Both the position numbers and the translations under genes were made by a program. 64,000 nt of DNA. Origin: Flammeovirgaceae bacterium (GTDB taxonomy: Bacteria; Bacteroidota; Bacteroidia; Cytophagales; Cyclobacteriaceae). The stretch is taken from contig JAIYCV010000033.1 of NCBI GenBank assembly GCA_027487845.1, positions 1 through 64,000 of the forward strand, read 5' to 3'. Below the pieces are notes generated by a model. The model had not been told where the DNA came from. It made no database searches and was given only the letters and a program-made list of their open reading frames with translations. Numbering within the stretch: the first letter of the stretch is position 1; every line of letters begins with the position of its first letter. Shown here piece by piece: positions 7,912 to 16,390 of this stretch.

Positions 7912-9255
7912 CTATTCAAAATTGTCCGTCTTTAAGGTGCCCGTTGCGTAGTCGATGGCAATTTTTTGAAAAAGTAACCGATACTCTGCTTGTGCCTTGT
8001 CGGTTTGAGCTTGGACAAAAACTCGGTTGGCATTTGCAAAATCAACAAAATTGGTGATGCCTAGGTTATATCGTTCTGATTCAAAAGAAAATGCTTTTTC
8101 AGCAGCTTCCAATTGGGATAAAGTAACCGTGTAAGTACGCTTGATTAACTTCAAATTTTGATGCGCTCTTGAAACATCTGTTTTTACTTGAATTTCGGTG
8201 TTTTTCTTTAAAATCTGACTATTTAAATAACTTACTTTCTGCTGGACGTAGTTGGCTCTGTTTTGAAAAATAGAGTTTCCGCCTAAAATGGGTATTGACA
8301 ACTGAATTCCATACGATTTTCTTAAGTTATCCTTTAGTTGGGGATTGAAATCAAGCGCTGTGAGGTCACCATCCAATTTGTTATAAGCCGAATTCAAATT
8401 CCAAAATCCAAATAACGAAGGCATTAAGTTTCCCTTACTTGATTTCATTGCAAATTTGGAAGAAAGTTCATTTTTCTCCGCTCTCAAAAAATCGCCACGG
8501 CTTTTCAACGCTGTTTCATAATCTTTTGTCAACTCAGATGTTTCCAATCCCATCGCATTAAGATCCCAATCGGGCTTAACAAGATTAAACTCCTCGCTGG
8601 GATCGAGCAATAAAGTTTGACTGAGCAACGTCTTGTCAGTTACTAAAGCTATCTCCGCTTGAAGTGTCCGAATTTCAGCCGCTTTTGTCTGAGAATCCTG
8701 ATTGTATTCATCTACTGGCGAACGAGCACCTACCTTGACCTGCTCAATAGTTTGGTCTAGTTGCTTCTTTAATGCCTCCCAATTTTCGTTCGCTATACGC
8801 AAGAGCTCGGCATCTAACAGCACTTGAAGATACTGGATAGCAACGGTGTTTACGATATCTTGCTTGGAGCGATTGACGAATTGAGCTTGGGCGTCCAACT
8901 GATAACTGAATTGCTTTACTCTATTGATTTGGCTAAACCCATTAAACACGTTTATGCCAGCATTTAATGAACCTGAAACCTGATTAAACAAGCCATTTAC
9001 AACTTTACCTTCGTTCTGATTGAAAAAATTACCGTTTATTTGGTTGTAGGTGCTATTGGCTGAAAGCGATGGGCCAAAACCTGCCCAAGCTGCCGTCTTT
9101 TGCATTTGACTGTTTACTAGGTTATTCTGTTGTTGCGCCAACGCCACCCCATTCTTCAATCCGATTTTTACAGCCTCTTCAAAGGTAAGCAAGCGTTGGG
9201 CATTTAGCTGTAAGCTTACCGCAATAAACACTGATAACACTAAAATTCTCTTCAT
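7912..9255 (-). CDS. TolC-family outer membrane efflux protein
   Basis: Outer-membrane channel component of an export system. The start at 9255 is chosen because it gives a proper signal peptide (MKRILVLSVFIAVSLQLNAQ); a longer frame from 9294 would overlap the ABC gene. The mature protein (about 427 residues) shows the two OEP repeats of alternating long helices, with LTFEEAVKIGLKNG and the second-repeat SYGIQLSIPILGG segment, and ends with the typical LLFQKIAIDYATGTL. It starts 13 bp after the ABC ATPase gene, forming a two-gene unit. No membrane-fusion protein is adjacent. Confidence 0.9.
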   Translation of the reverse strand: MKRILVLSVFIAVSLQLNAQRLLTFEEAVKIGLKNGVALAQQQNNLVNSQMQKTAAWAGFGPSLSANSTYNQINGNFFNQNEGKVVNGLFNQVSGSLNAGINVFNGFSQINRVKQFSYQLDAQAQFVNRSKQDIVNTVAIQYLQVLLDAELLRIANENWEALKKQLDQTIEQVKVGARSPVDEYNQDSQTKAAEIRTLQAEIALVTDKTLLSQTLLLDPSEEFNLVKPDWDLNAMGLETSELTKDYETALKSRGDFLRAEKNELSSKFAMKSSKGNLMPSLFGFWNLNSAYNKLDGDLTALDFNPQLKDNLRKSYGIQLSIPILGGNSIFQNRANYVQQKVSYLNSQILKKNTEIQVKTDVSRAHQNLKLIKRTYTVTLSQLEAAEKAFSFESERYNLGITNFVDFANANRVFVQAQTDKAQAEYRLLFQKIAIDYATGTLKTDNFE

Positions 9256-9268
9256 AACTACTCGTTGC

Positions 9269-9970
9269 TTATTTAACTGTTTCGTCCGATTCAATTGTTC
9301 CGTCTACCACTTTTACAATTCGTTTGCCTCGCCTTGCATTTTCTTCGGAATGCGTAACTTGTATTATGGTGATGCCTTCTTCGTTCAATTTTTGGAAGAT
9401 ATCCATAATGTGTTTGCCTTGGTCAGAATGGAGATTGCCGGTGGGTTCGTCAGCTAGAATTAATTTGGGCTCGCCCACAATGGCGCGGGCAATGCCTACC
9501 AATTGCTGTTGGCCGCCCGAGAGCTGTTCGGGGAACAAATCTTTTTTTGCCACCATATTGAACCGGTCAAGCATTTCTGCCACCAAACTTTTGCGCTGAC
9601 TAGCCCCTATTCCTTTATATAATAAGGGTGTTTCTATGTTTTCATACACAGTTAATTCATCAATTAAATGGTAGGCCTGAAAGATAAACCCAATGTAGTT
9701 CTTGTGCATCTCACTCTTCTGCTTCTCGCGCATTTTATGGACTGGATTGTCGAAGAAATAGTATTCTCCGGCAGAAGGCTCGTCCAACATTCCAATAATG
9801 TTCATCAAGCTTGACTTGCCAGCCCCACTGGGGCCCACGAGTGTGAGAAATTCGCCTTGATTAACTTCTAGATCAATGCTTTTTAAAATGAACGTACGTT
9901 GAAAGCGAGAATCGATAAACTTGTCAACGTTTTGAAGTTTTATCATGGGTTCGGTTTGGGTAGTTTGCAT
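9269..9970 (-). CDS. ABC transporter ATP-binding protein (MacB/LolD type)
   Basis: ATPase subunit of an ABC exporter. Walker A GPSGAGKS at 46-53, Q-loop Gln98 in FIFQAYHL, signature LSGGQQ at 150-155, Walker B ILADE at 171-175 and H-loop His207 are all intact. The subfamily resembles MacB, FtsE and LolD ATPases, which work with FtsX-like permeases. No permease gene lies next to it, only the TolC-type channel downstream. The start could be the Met at residue 9 ([10 protein letters not shown]), base 9946, instead of 9970. Substrate unknown. Confidence 0.92.
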   Translation of the reverse strand: MQTTQTEPMIKLQNVDKFIDSRFQRTFILKSIDLEVNQGEFLTLVGPSGAGKSSLMNIIGMLDEPSAGEYYFFDNPVHKMREKQKSEMHKNYIGFIFQAYHLIDELTVYENIETPLLYKGIGASQRKSLVAEMLDRFNMVAKKDLFPEQLSGGQQQLVGIARAIVGEPKLILADEPTGNLHSDQGKHIMDIFQKLNEEGITIIQVTHSEENARRGKRIVKVVDGTIESDETVK

Positions 9971-10044
9971 AAATTTTATTTTGATAGGCTAATTGTATGC
10001 CAATGAAGTTTTAGGCTTAGACGGAAGTAATTTGGGCAAAGTTT

Positions 10045-10056
10045 CGATTTAAATCG
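10045..10056. promoter_or_regulatory. 12-bp perfect palindrome
   Basis: CGATTTAAATCG lies between the divergent ABC ATPase gene and the OmpA-like gene, 75 bp upstream of the former. It could be a regulator binding site; there is no direct support. Confidence 0.25.
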
Positions 10057-10158
10057 TCCAGATACGAAAAAAGGTGTTCGGAATCGGAACATTCTAAGAG
10101 ATGAGGGTTTGGATGTAAAAGCTGAGTGCTGAAAGAAGCCAGCATCTAAAGAAATTGT

Positions 10159-10166
10159 TAACTTTG
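10159..10166 (+). promoter_or_regulatory. -7 box implying a leaderless mRNA
   Basis: TAACTTTG (TAnnTTTG) ends 5 bases before the ATG at 10172, so transcription would start at or within a base or two of the start codon. No good -33 box is present. The same box and spacing occur at 51073-51080. Confidence 0.5.
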
Positions 10167-10171
10167 ACAAG

Positions 10172-10579
10172 ATGAACCACCTGCTTTTCGCAATCATCAT
10201 TTTCCCGATAGCGGGGCTCTGTCAGCCGGCAGATGAGCTTCGTAAAAGTATTTATTTTGGTGGTGGAAGCTATTACATTGATAGTGCTCAGGTAGCGGAG
10301 TTAACTCATTGGTTGGATTCCATCCCGCAGGTAGCGGAACGATTTGAAATTGAATTGATAAGCCACACCGACCCCATTGGCGGAAGGCGGTATAACGAAT
10401 GGTTATCTGCCATGCGAAGTGAAGCGGTGGTGGAAATTCTTCTACTCAGAAAAATCCCTGAGCGCATTATTCACCGCAAGGACTGGGGCCTGGAAAATGC
10501 AGTTTACAGTAACAATGGCTACGCTGGAAGACGAATGAACAGGCGGGTAGATGTGATTTTGCACCCTATGGTTTATTAG
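10172..10579 (+). CDS. Small secreted OmpA-like domain protein
   Basis: A 135-residue protein made of a signal peptide (MNHLLFAIIIFPIAGLCQP) and a single OmpA-C-like peptidoglycan-binding domain. Domain hallmarks are ISHTDPIGG, the NEWLSAMRSEAVVEILL helix and the terminal GRRMNRRVDVIL. It lacks a lipobox and a beta-barrel, so it is probably periplasmic and bound to the cell wall. It is shorter than Pal-type lipoproteins. The gene stands alone and converges with the downstream NTF2-like gene. Confidence 0.8.
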   Translation: MNHLLFAIIIFPIAGLCQPADELRKSIYFGGGSYYIDSAQVAELTHWLDSIPQVAERFEIELISHTDPIGGRRYNEWLSAMRSEAVVEILLLRKIPERIIHRKDWGLENAVYSNNGYAGRRMNRRVDVILHPMVY

Positions 10580-10600
10580 GTAGTCAATGGGCTGTTCCTT

Positions 10601-11089
10601 CTATCGCTCGTTGACCTTATCGGCAATCTGTTTGGGTATATTGCAGTTCTCTTTTCTGCGCGTATCAATGAGAGTGATAATTTTCCAGCTTTCGCCTTGT
10701 TTGAGCAATTGAAAGGCATCTACACCACAATGACTAAACGTAGTACCTCGGTAGAAGGCGTAGGATGCCCAGACCTGGGCCAACTCGCCATCTTGCTGAA
10801 CTGTAACATCCCACACCAGCTCGTTCCACACTTCTCTATGGGGAGTGCCGATGGCGGTTAAAAAAGTTTTAAGGCTGGCCTTTCTTATCGATGCATTGCC
10901 TTTTTCATCTTTGTCGATGCCATTTAAAATTGCGTTAGTACTAAATACACTATGCACTAGGGCACTATCGCCTGCCTTCATGCCGGCAAACAATTGATTG
11001 ATGGGGGATAAGATGGATTCCTTTTCGGGTTGCGCGACCGCGAATTTTATAACCATTAAAATTAAAAAAAACGATGCCGACTTCTTCAT
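10601..11089 (-). CDS. Secreted NTF2-like (SnoaL-type) protein
   Basis: A 162-residue exported protein of the NTF2-like cone fold, a fold used for both enzymes and ligand-binding proteins. The start at 11089 is chosen because it opens a good signal peptide (MKKSASFFLILMVIKFAVAQ); the frame stays open upstream to 11158 but those residues look non-coding. Typical features are IAxxFAGMKAGDSALVHSVFS-like first helices and the final strand SWKIITLIDTRRKENC. The identification is at fold level only; no catalytic role can be assigned. Confidence 0.65.
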   Translation of the reverse strand: MKKSASFFLILMVIKFAVAQPEKESILSPINQLFAGMKAGDSALVHSVFSTNAILNGIDKDEKGNASIRKASLKTFLTAIGTPHREVWNELVWDVTVQQDGELAQVWASYAFYRGTTFSHCGVDAFQLLKQGESWKIITLIDTRRKENCNIPKQIADKVNER

Positions 11090-11173
11090 ACTTGATATAT
11101 CGTAATTAAACGGCTCAATAGTCTCAATAACGATCAAAATATAGCTTAAAAATTCCAATTAAGATTAATGTCT

Positions 11174-11181
11174 TATTTTTG
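11174..11181 (+). promoter_or_regulatory. -7 box before the TPR gene
   Basis: TATTTTTG matches TAnnTTTG. It ends 7 bases before the ATG at 11189 and 19 bases before the in-frame ATG at 11201, which favours the second ATG unless the mRNA is leaderless. Confidence 0.4.
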
Positions 11182-11188
11182 ATGGGTA

Positions 11189-12346
11189 ATGGATAAAATT
11201 ATGCTGCGAATACTTATTTTTCTTGTTGTTATAACGTTTGCCGGGCTTGCCTATTGCCAAAACCCAACTGACAGTCTGGAAAACGTACTAAAAAAGGCGA
11301 AGGGTGAACTGAAGGTAAAAACACTGAACGAACTCTTCAAAGCAACGCTCAATAACGACCCCATAAAAGCGGCAGGGTTCACAAAAGAAGCGTTGACGTT
11401 GGCAGAAGAAATTGACGACCCGAAAGGCATGGCCGCGTCATACAACAATTTAGGGGTAAGCTATCGCAATCAAGGGGCGCTCGACAAAGCACTCGAGTAT
11501 TATTATAAATCGCTTAAGATCTATGAGAAGCTCCCTAACAAAGAAGGCATCGCAAGCACTAAAAATAATATTGGCACGATTTACTCCTATAAAAAAGATT
11601 ATGGGCAGGCATTGAAATACTTCGAGGAATCGTATAAGCTATTTAGTGAAATTGGAGACCCTGAAAAAATTATCGGTGCCATGAACAATCTTGGCAATCT
11701 CCATAGCGACCTGCAATTACACGAACAAGCACTTCGTTTTTTTACCGAAGCCTATCAATTGAGCGAAAAAAATAAGAAACTCTTCCCAGATGCATTAAAC
11801 AATATTGGCAACCTTTATTTCAGGCAGGGAAACTACACTAAGGCCACAGAATATTATCAAAAAGCGCTGGAGCTAGCGATGAGTACGAATGACAAATTAC
11901 TTTCTATACACATAAAGGCTAACATAGGAGAAGTGTACGGAAAAATGGGGCAGTCTGGAAAAGCGCAAAGTTATTTGGAGGAGGCGTTGGCGCAAAGTGA
12001 GGAGCTTCAAACCCATATTTATGAACCACAGATTTTACGTAATTTAGCTTCTAATTATGCAAGTAGTGGAAAAATGAGAGAAGCCTATGAAAGCATGAAA
12101 AACTATACCGCTGCCTTAGAAAAAATTTATGGGGAAGAGAGTTCGAGAAAAATTGCTCAAATGGAACTTGCGTTAAACGTATTGGCAAAAGAGAAGGAAA
12201 TAGAAGCCCTAAAATTGGATGAGGAAATAACACGCTTAAAGCTGAAAAACATAACCACAATAATAACAGCTGTTGTATTAGGTCTGGCCGCTTTTCTAAT
12301 GGGCTTCAATATTTACTATACCAGCAGAAAGTCTCAAAGAGTATGA
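11189..12346 (+). CDS. TPR-repeat protein with signal peptide and C-terminal membrane segment
   Basis: A periplasmic tetratricopeptide protein of 385 residues. A signal peptide (about 1-24; the Met at residue 5 is a possible start) is followed by roughly six TPR units from about 60 to 300, with repeats such as GVSYRNQGALDKALEYYYKS and NIGNLYFRQGNYTKATEYYQ. A coiled-coil stretch (about 318-350) leads into one transmembrane helix (TTIITAVVLGLAAFLMGFNIYY), and the protein then ends. This is the layout of Bacteroidota TPR sensor kinases or TPR-LuxR regulators without their output domain. Its stop overlaps the HD-domain gene by 4 bp. Confidence 0.88.
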   Translation: MDKIMLRILIFLVVITFAGLAYCQNPTDSLENVLKKAKGELKVKTLNELFKATLNNDPIKAAGFTKEALTLAEEIDDPKGMAASYNNLGVSYRNQGALDKALEYYYKSLKIYEKLPNKEGIASTKNNIGTIYSYKKDYGQALKYFEESYKLFSEIGDPEKIIGAMNNLGNLHSDLQLHEQALRFFTEAYQLSEKNKKLFPDALNNIGNLYFRQGNYTKATEYYQKALELAMSTNDKLLSIHIKANIGEVYGKMGQSGKAQSYLEEALAQSEELQTHIYEPQILRNLASNYASSGKMREAYESMKNYTAALEKIYGEESSRKIAQMELALNVLAKEKEIEALKLDEEITRLKLKNITTIITAVVLGLAAFLMGFNIYYTSRKSQRV

Positions 12347-12885
12347 TTTCAAGAGCTGAAGCAAAAGAAATTCTGCAATCCATGACGCAAAGCGCTAGCC
12401 TTCTTAGGCACATGCGCACGTTGGAGCTGGTAATGGAAGCGTATGCCGTAAGGTATAACGAAAATCAGGAGGAGTGGGCTATTGCAGGCCTTCTTCACGA
12501 TGCCGATTACGAGGCTTTTCCTGACAAACACCCTGGTGTCATCGTCGAAAAATTGAATACCATGGGAGAAGTAAAAATCGCCCATGCTATTTCTGCGCAT
12601 TATACCAAGTGGAATGTGCCTTACGAAACCCTACTTGATAAGGCCTTGTTGGCGTGTGATGAGCTGACTGGTTTTATTGTAGCCTGCTGCCAGGTAAGGC
12701 CCGATGGAATTACGAGCCTGGAACCAAAATCGGTTGTTAAACGATTGAAAGACAAAGGATTTGCAGCCAAGGTTGACCGTGAAGAAGTGTATAAAGGCCT
12801 AGAATTGCTCGGTGTTGACTTGAATGAGCACATTAACTTTATTATTGGTGTGCTTCGCAAAAACCGAGACGAATTGGGCATTTAA
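12343..12885 (+). CDS. HD-domain hydrolase
   Basis: Predicted metal-dependent phosphohydrolase of 180 residues. Metal ligands are visible as His23 in LLRHMRTLE, the His-Asp pair 53-54 in AGLLHDADYEAF, His-rich AISAHYTKW, and Asp at ACDELTGF, the order expected of HD-superfamily enzymes. Substrate is unknown; nucleotides are the usual targets. It overlaps the TPR gene by the ATGA tetranucleotide, so the two are made together and may cooperate. A Cytophagales family annotated only as HD domain proteins fits this length. Confidence 0.88.
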   Translation: MISRAEAKEILQSMTQSASLLRHMRTLELVMEAYAVRYNENQEEWAIAGLLHDADYEAFPDKHPGVIVEKLNTMGEVKIAHAISAHYTKWNVPYETLLDKALLACDELTGFIVACCQVRPDGITSLEPKSVVKRLKDKGFAAKVDREEVYKGLELLGVDLNEHINFIIGVLRKNRDELGI

Positions 12886-12927
12886 AAAGTATTTTCGCTA
12901 AGCCTTTCGTGCTATTCTCAAATCCAA

Positions 12928-12935
12928 TACATTTG
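12928..12935 (+). promoter_or_regulatory. -7 box of the small membrane peptide gene
   Basis: TACATTTG matches TAnnTTTG; a weak TTTC sits 19 bases upstream at 12905-12908 as a possible -33 element. Confidence 0.5.
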
Positions 12936-12957
12936 TATTAATCAAACTGAATAAAAT

Positions 12958-13092
12958 ATGTTTTTCAATCAAAACGTAGGAGACGGAGCTAACCTGTTCA
13001 TCTTAATCATCGCGATAGTAGTGGGTTTTGTAGCTGGCTTAAGCTATATCGACAAATTAAAGACTGAAAAAGACCAAGAAGAAAAGCATTGA
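12958..13092 (+). CDS. Small membrane peptide, 44 aa
   Basis: A short gene easily missed. It encodes one transmembrane helix (about residues 14-30, with LFILIIAIVVGFVAGLSY) followed by a highly charged tail rich in Lys and Glu that ends KDQEEKH. The orientation with the charged tail in the cytoplasm is likely. It has its own TAnnTTTG promoter box 22 bases before the ATG and a strong terminator 29 bases after the stop, so it forms a complete transcription unit. No homologue is recognised by eye; function unknown. Confidence 0.65.
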   Translation: MFFNQNVGDGANLFILIIAIVVGFVAGLSYIDKLKTEKDQEEKH

Positions 13093-13121
13093 TGCTTAGA
13101 ATCTGTTCACTTGTGCAATAA

Positions 13122-13155
13122 AAAAAAAGCCTTCGACTACTCGAAGGCTTTTTTT
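13122..13155. terminator. Strong bidirectional terminator
   Basis: AAAAAAAGCCTTCGA (13122-13136), CTAC loop, TCGAAGGCTTTTTTT (13141-13155): a perfect 15-bp inverted repeat including A/T tracts. It serves the small plus-strand gene and the convergent thioredoxin gene. Confidence 0.9.
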
Positions 13156-13156
13156 A

Positions 13157-13732
13157 TCATTCGCCAGCGTTGCCTTTGTAAGGTGATTTATAAGTGGTTT
13201 GCCACTGATCCCATTTAATCGACTTATAATGATCTTGCCCAATGAACTGAATAATCTTATGAAATTCGGGTGCTTTCTGGTAACCGGGCAAGGGCTGAAT
13301 GATTCTAAATTCCTCATCTAAGAACACCACCGTAGGATAGCTTAACTGATTGTTGAGGAGCGATGCAGCCAATTGATGTACTCCTGAGTTTCCGTTGGCT
13401 ATAAATTTGAAGGTGGTTCCGTTAAACTGAATATCTTCATGTTGCTCGGCATTGAATTTTACAGGGTAGAAATCTTCGTTTAGAATTTTAGCTACTTGTG
13501 CTTCGCTAAAGGTATTCTTATCCATCACCTTGCACCAACCGCACCAATCGGTAAACACATCAATAAATATTTTCTTCTTTTGAATTTTTGACTTCGCCAC
13601 TGCTTGCTCAAAAGTCATCCATTTTACAACCGCGGTATTTACTGGCGCAGGCTCACCTGTGTCATGGCTCTGCCCATTGGATACCCCAAAGCAGCCAACT
13701 ACCAAAAGCATAAGAAAAGTATATTTTTTCAT
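13157..13732 (-). CDS. Periplasmic thioredoxin-fold protein
   Basis: Exported thiol-disulfide protein of 191 residues. A signal peptide (MKKYTFLMLLVVGCFGVSNGQ) is followed by a thioredoxin domain with active-site pair Cys64 and Cys67 in DWCGWCKVMDKNTF, and the cis-Pro region near LSYPTVVFLDEE. The motif and the KKIFIDVFTDWC lead-in place it in the DUF255/thioredoxin_7-like group common in Bacteroidota. It probably reduces or oxidises periplasmic disulfides. Single gene with promoter box TAAATTTG on the minus strand at 13763-13770. Confidence 0.9.
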   Translation of the reverse strand: MKKYTFLMLLVVGCFGVSNGQSHDTGEPAPVNTAVVKWMTFEQAVAKSKIQKKKIFIDVFTDWCGWCKVMDKNTFSEAQVAKILNEDFYPVKFNAEQHEDIQFNGTTFKFIANGNSGVHQLAASLLNNQLSYPTVVFLDEEFRIIQPLPGYQKAPEFHKIIQFIGQDHYKSIKWDQWQTTYKSPYKGNAGE

Positions 13733-13762
13733 AATCTTGTAATTCTACGATTGCTATTGCAA

Positions 13763-13770
13763 CAAATTTA
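13763..13770 (-). promoter_or_regulatory. -7 box of the thioredoxin gene
   Basis: Plus-strand CAAATTTA reads TAAATTTG on the minus strand, 30 bases upstream of the start codon. Confidence 0.4.
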
Positions 13771-13939
13771 ACTAGAAATATGGTTCACTTAAAAAAAGTG
13801 ACCAAGTATTGAATTGACGATTTGTACGAACAAAGTTACAGGTTGTTCAGATTCGCACAAAAAGTTTAAAAAAAGAGGTCTTTAGATCAATTTTTAACCG
13901 TTTTAGTCATTGGCATAGTATTGGCAAATAAAGAGAATC

Positions 13940-14167
13940 GTGAAAACAAGAATAGTAACAAAATCGCAATTACTCCTCATCGGGATATTAGTGGCCCTCA
14001 TTGTTACTCTGATCGGTGTTTTTTATCCACCTAATTCTCAACAGAAAAGTAAATCAAGCCTCTCAGAATTCCCTAAGTTTGGCATCAACATCCCAATAAA
14101 AGCTTCAGCTATTGCACCGATTGCCGGGTGGCTAGTTCGTCAACTTACCGATAGGCAAAATAACTAA
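13940..14167 (+). CDS. Hypothetical single-span membrane protein, 75 aa
   Basis: Not recognised. It starts with GTG and encodes one transmembrane helix (QLLLIGILVALIVTLIGVFY, about residues 10-29) followed by a short Pro/Ser/Lys linker and a second mildly hydrophobic stretch. Its 3' end overlaps the convergent cysteine-cluster gene by 23 bp. Support is the plausible membrane topology; absence of an ATG and lack of a known family keep confidence moderate. Confidence 0.45.
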   Translation: MKTRIVTKSQLLLIGILVALIVTLIGVFYPPNSQQKSKSSLSEFPKFGINIPIKASAIAPIAGWLVRQLTDRQNN

Positions 14168-14714
14168 GCACCTGTTCAAACGCGCCTTTCATCGCCTGAT
14201 TAATAGGCAGAAAACGAGTGGATAATTCAGGATCGATATTTCGAAGCTGCATGTAGTAATTGCTCATCACTGGCACTTCACCTCCATCACTCACTCGTTG
14301 CTCAGCTGCTATATAATTTTCGGATTGTTCAGTTTTAATGATCTGGCAAGTAATCAACTCTTTCTTTCCATACTTGTTTGTCCTCGCTGAATATCCAAAC
14401 AGGCGGCAGATAAGTCCGCGATATTTATATTCAGAGCATAAGCCCGCACCCGATTGGTCGGGATTTAGGATTACACAAACGGGAGATTGATTGCTGCTCA
14501 GTTTATCATACCAGCTTTCAATTTGATTTGTTTGATAAAGATGAAAAGCAAAAGGTAGAAACTCAAGAATAGTCGCCTCGATATCGGGTTTAAAACAACA
14601 TTTGCCACAGCCAAACTTGCAATGCAACGAGCTGGCTGCTTGAAAGGCCGCGATTTCCTGATCTAGAGCATCAAACACAGCTTCAACATCGCGAACTTTT
14701 TCTTCAATTGTCAT
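14145..14714 (-). CDS. YkgJ-family cysteine cluster protein
   Basis: Predicted metal-binding protein of 189 residues. The N-terminal helical region is followed by the cluster Cys32, Cys36, Cys39, Cys40 (HCKFGCGKCC), and further cysteines occur in PVCVILN, AGLCSEYKYRGLICRLFG and LITCQIIK. This matches the YkgJ/UPF0153 family, proposed to chelate Zn or an Fe-S cluster; its reaction is not known. The Cys spacing is intact. It is a single gene divergent from the M24-like gene. Confidence 0.88.
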   Translation of the reverse strand: MTIEEKVRDVEAVFDALDQEIAAFQAASSLHCKFGCGKCCFKPDIEATILEFLPFAFHLYQTNQIESWYDKLSSNQSPVCVILNPDQSGAGLCSEYKYRGLICRLFGYSARTNKYGKKELITCQIIKTEQSENYIAAEQRVSDGGEVPVMSNYYMQLRNIDPELSTRFLPINQAMKGAFEQVLSYFAYR

Positions 14715-14784
14715 CTTAGGAATTCGAATAATTCGTAAGTTGAAGATTAAGTTAATTTAAATCAACAAAGTCATTTTAATTCCA

Positions 14785-16179
14785 ATGAATCCAATAACCC
14801 AAATGCCAACCATCCATTTAAAAGAAATCGAACTGCCCGACTTTGGCTCGTGCGAAGAACTTGTTGAAATACCTCCTCATCAATTTGAACTTCGTTTTCA
14901 GAACACCCTTCAAAAAATGAACGAGGAGGCACTTGATTTTCTGCTTGTGTTTGCCGATCGTGAGCATTGCGCCAACTTAGCCTTTCTTACTAATCTCGAT
15001 CCTCGATTTGAGGAAGCTCTCTTACTGCTTGACAGACAAGGTAAGCGAAAACTTTTGCTGGGTAATGAATGCATGGGCTACACGGGCATTTGCCCAATTC
15101 CTATGGAGTTTGAACTTTATCAGAACTTTAGTTTAATGGGGCAAGATCGATCGCTATCGCGAAGACTTGTTGATATAATTACTGATTTTGGAATTCAGGC
15201 TGGTTCAACCGTGGGTTGCTCTTATTACAAATATGATGTCAACGATAAACTGATTTTGGATATTCCGGCTTATCTCGCAGATCTTCTTCGAGAGCTCGTT
15301 AATAAAAAAGAATTGATTGTCAACGCTTCCGATATTTTCATGGATGTTGAAAATGGTCTTCGAAATCGCACTTGCCTGGAAGAGTTAGTACGCTTTGAAT
15401 GGGCTAGCACACGAACTTCTGACAGTATAAAAAATCTTCTGCGACAAATTGCACCAGGTGTAAGAGAGTATGAGCTTGCCAGAAATTTTGTAAGCGATGG
15501 CCTCCCCTACTCCTGCCACCCGATGGTATCGAGTGGAAAGAAAGCTGCAATGGGCTTGAGCAGTCCTTCCGCAAATAGAGTAGCACTAAAAGAGCCTTTC
15601 ACGAGCGCATTGGGTATTTGGGGCGCATTAACGGCAAGAGCGGGAATGGTGGCCAAACATGCGGATCAACTGGATAAACAAGTAGGTGATTTTTATGAGG
15701 CCTATTGGAAAGCCTATTTCAAAACCGTTGTTACCTGGTATGAAGCCATTGGCCTCGGCATTTCGGCTGGCGAAGTTACAAATCAAGTTGAACAGGCGCG
15801 TGACAAATCGGTCTTCGACTTTGCAGTTAACACTGGGCATACGTTGCATTTGGACGAGTGGGTAAACTCACCTTTCTACAAAGGGTCTGAAATAAAACTT
15901 TATTCAGGCATGGCGCTTCAGATGGATATTATTCCCGTAAGCAAAAAAGAGTTTGTGTGCGCCAATATGGAAGATGGCATTGTGTTGGCGGATGAAACCC
16001 TACGAAATGAATGGTCAGAACGTTTTCCTGCCTCTTGGAAAAGAATACAACAAAGAAGAAACTTCATGATAGATGAAATCGGGATAAACATTAAACCGGA
16101 GGTTCTGCCGTTGAGCAACATTCCTGCTTATTATACCCCTTATTTTTTAAGTAAGAAAATGGTAGCTGTGAATAAATAG
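14785..16179 (+). CDS. M24 (creatinase/aminopeptidase P)-like protein, probably non-catalytic
   Basis: A 464-residue cytoplasmic protein with the two-domain plan of aminopeptidase P and creatinase. The N-terminal domain (ANLAFLTNLDPRFEEALLLL) resembles creatinase_N and the C-terminal part resembles the pita-bread fold, with NTGHTLHLDEW and LYSGMALQMDIIP at the places where active enzymes have the His- and Glu-bearing motifs. The usual DxG...D metal-binding segment is not recognisable (the region reads LGIWGALTARAGMV), so metal binding looks impaired. It may be a binding protein or an enzyme with altered chemistry. Confidence 0.65.
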   Translation: MNPITQMPTIHLKEIELPDFGSCEELVEIPPHQFELRFQNTLQKMNEEALDFLLVFADREHCANLAFLTNLDPRFEEALLLLDRQGKRKLLLGNECMGYTGICPIPMEFELYQNFSLMGQDRSLSRRLVDIITDFGIQAGSTVGCSYYKYDVNDKLILDIPAYLADLLRELVNKKELIVNASDIFMDVENGLRNRTCLEELVRFEWASTRTSDSIKNLLRQIAPGVREYELARNFVSDGLPYSCHPMVSSGKKAAMGLSSPSANRVALKEPFTSALGIWGALTARAGMVAKHADQLDKQVGDFYEAYWKAYFKTVVTWYEAIGLGISAGEVTNQVEQARDKSVFDFAVNTGHTLHLDEWVNSPFYKGSEIKLYSGMALQMDIIPVSKKEFVCANMEDGIVLADETLRNEWSERFPASWKRIQQRRNFMIDEIGINIKPEVLPLSNIPAYYTPYFLSKKMVAVNK

Positions 16180-16390
16180 TCAGGCTATAGTTTAAGGAAG
16201 GCTACTGAACTTGAGAAGTGCCTATTATTGCTGGCAAACCAATTGGAGTGTGTCTCGAAACACTTCCCACACTGAGCAACACCTTGCAGAATAAAGTTAT
16301 TGCTAAGTAGTATTAGAAAGATTTCTTGTTAGATTGCTTATAAATCTATTTATTGAAAACAGAAGTTATTGTTTGATTTAAACTTTAAAA

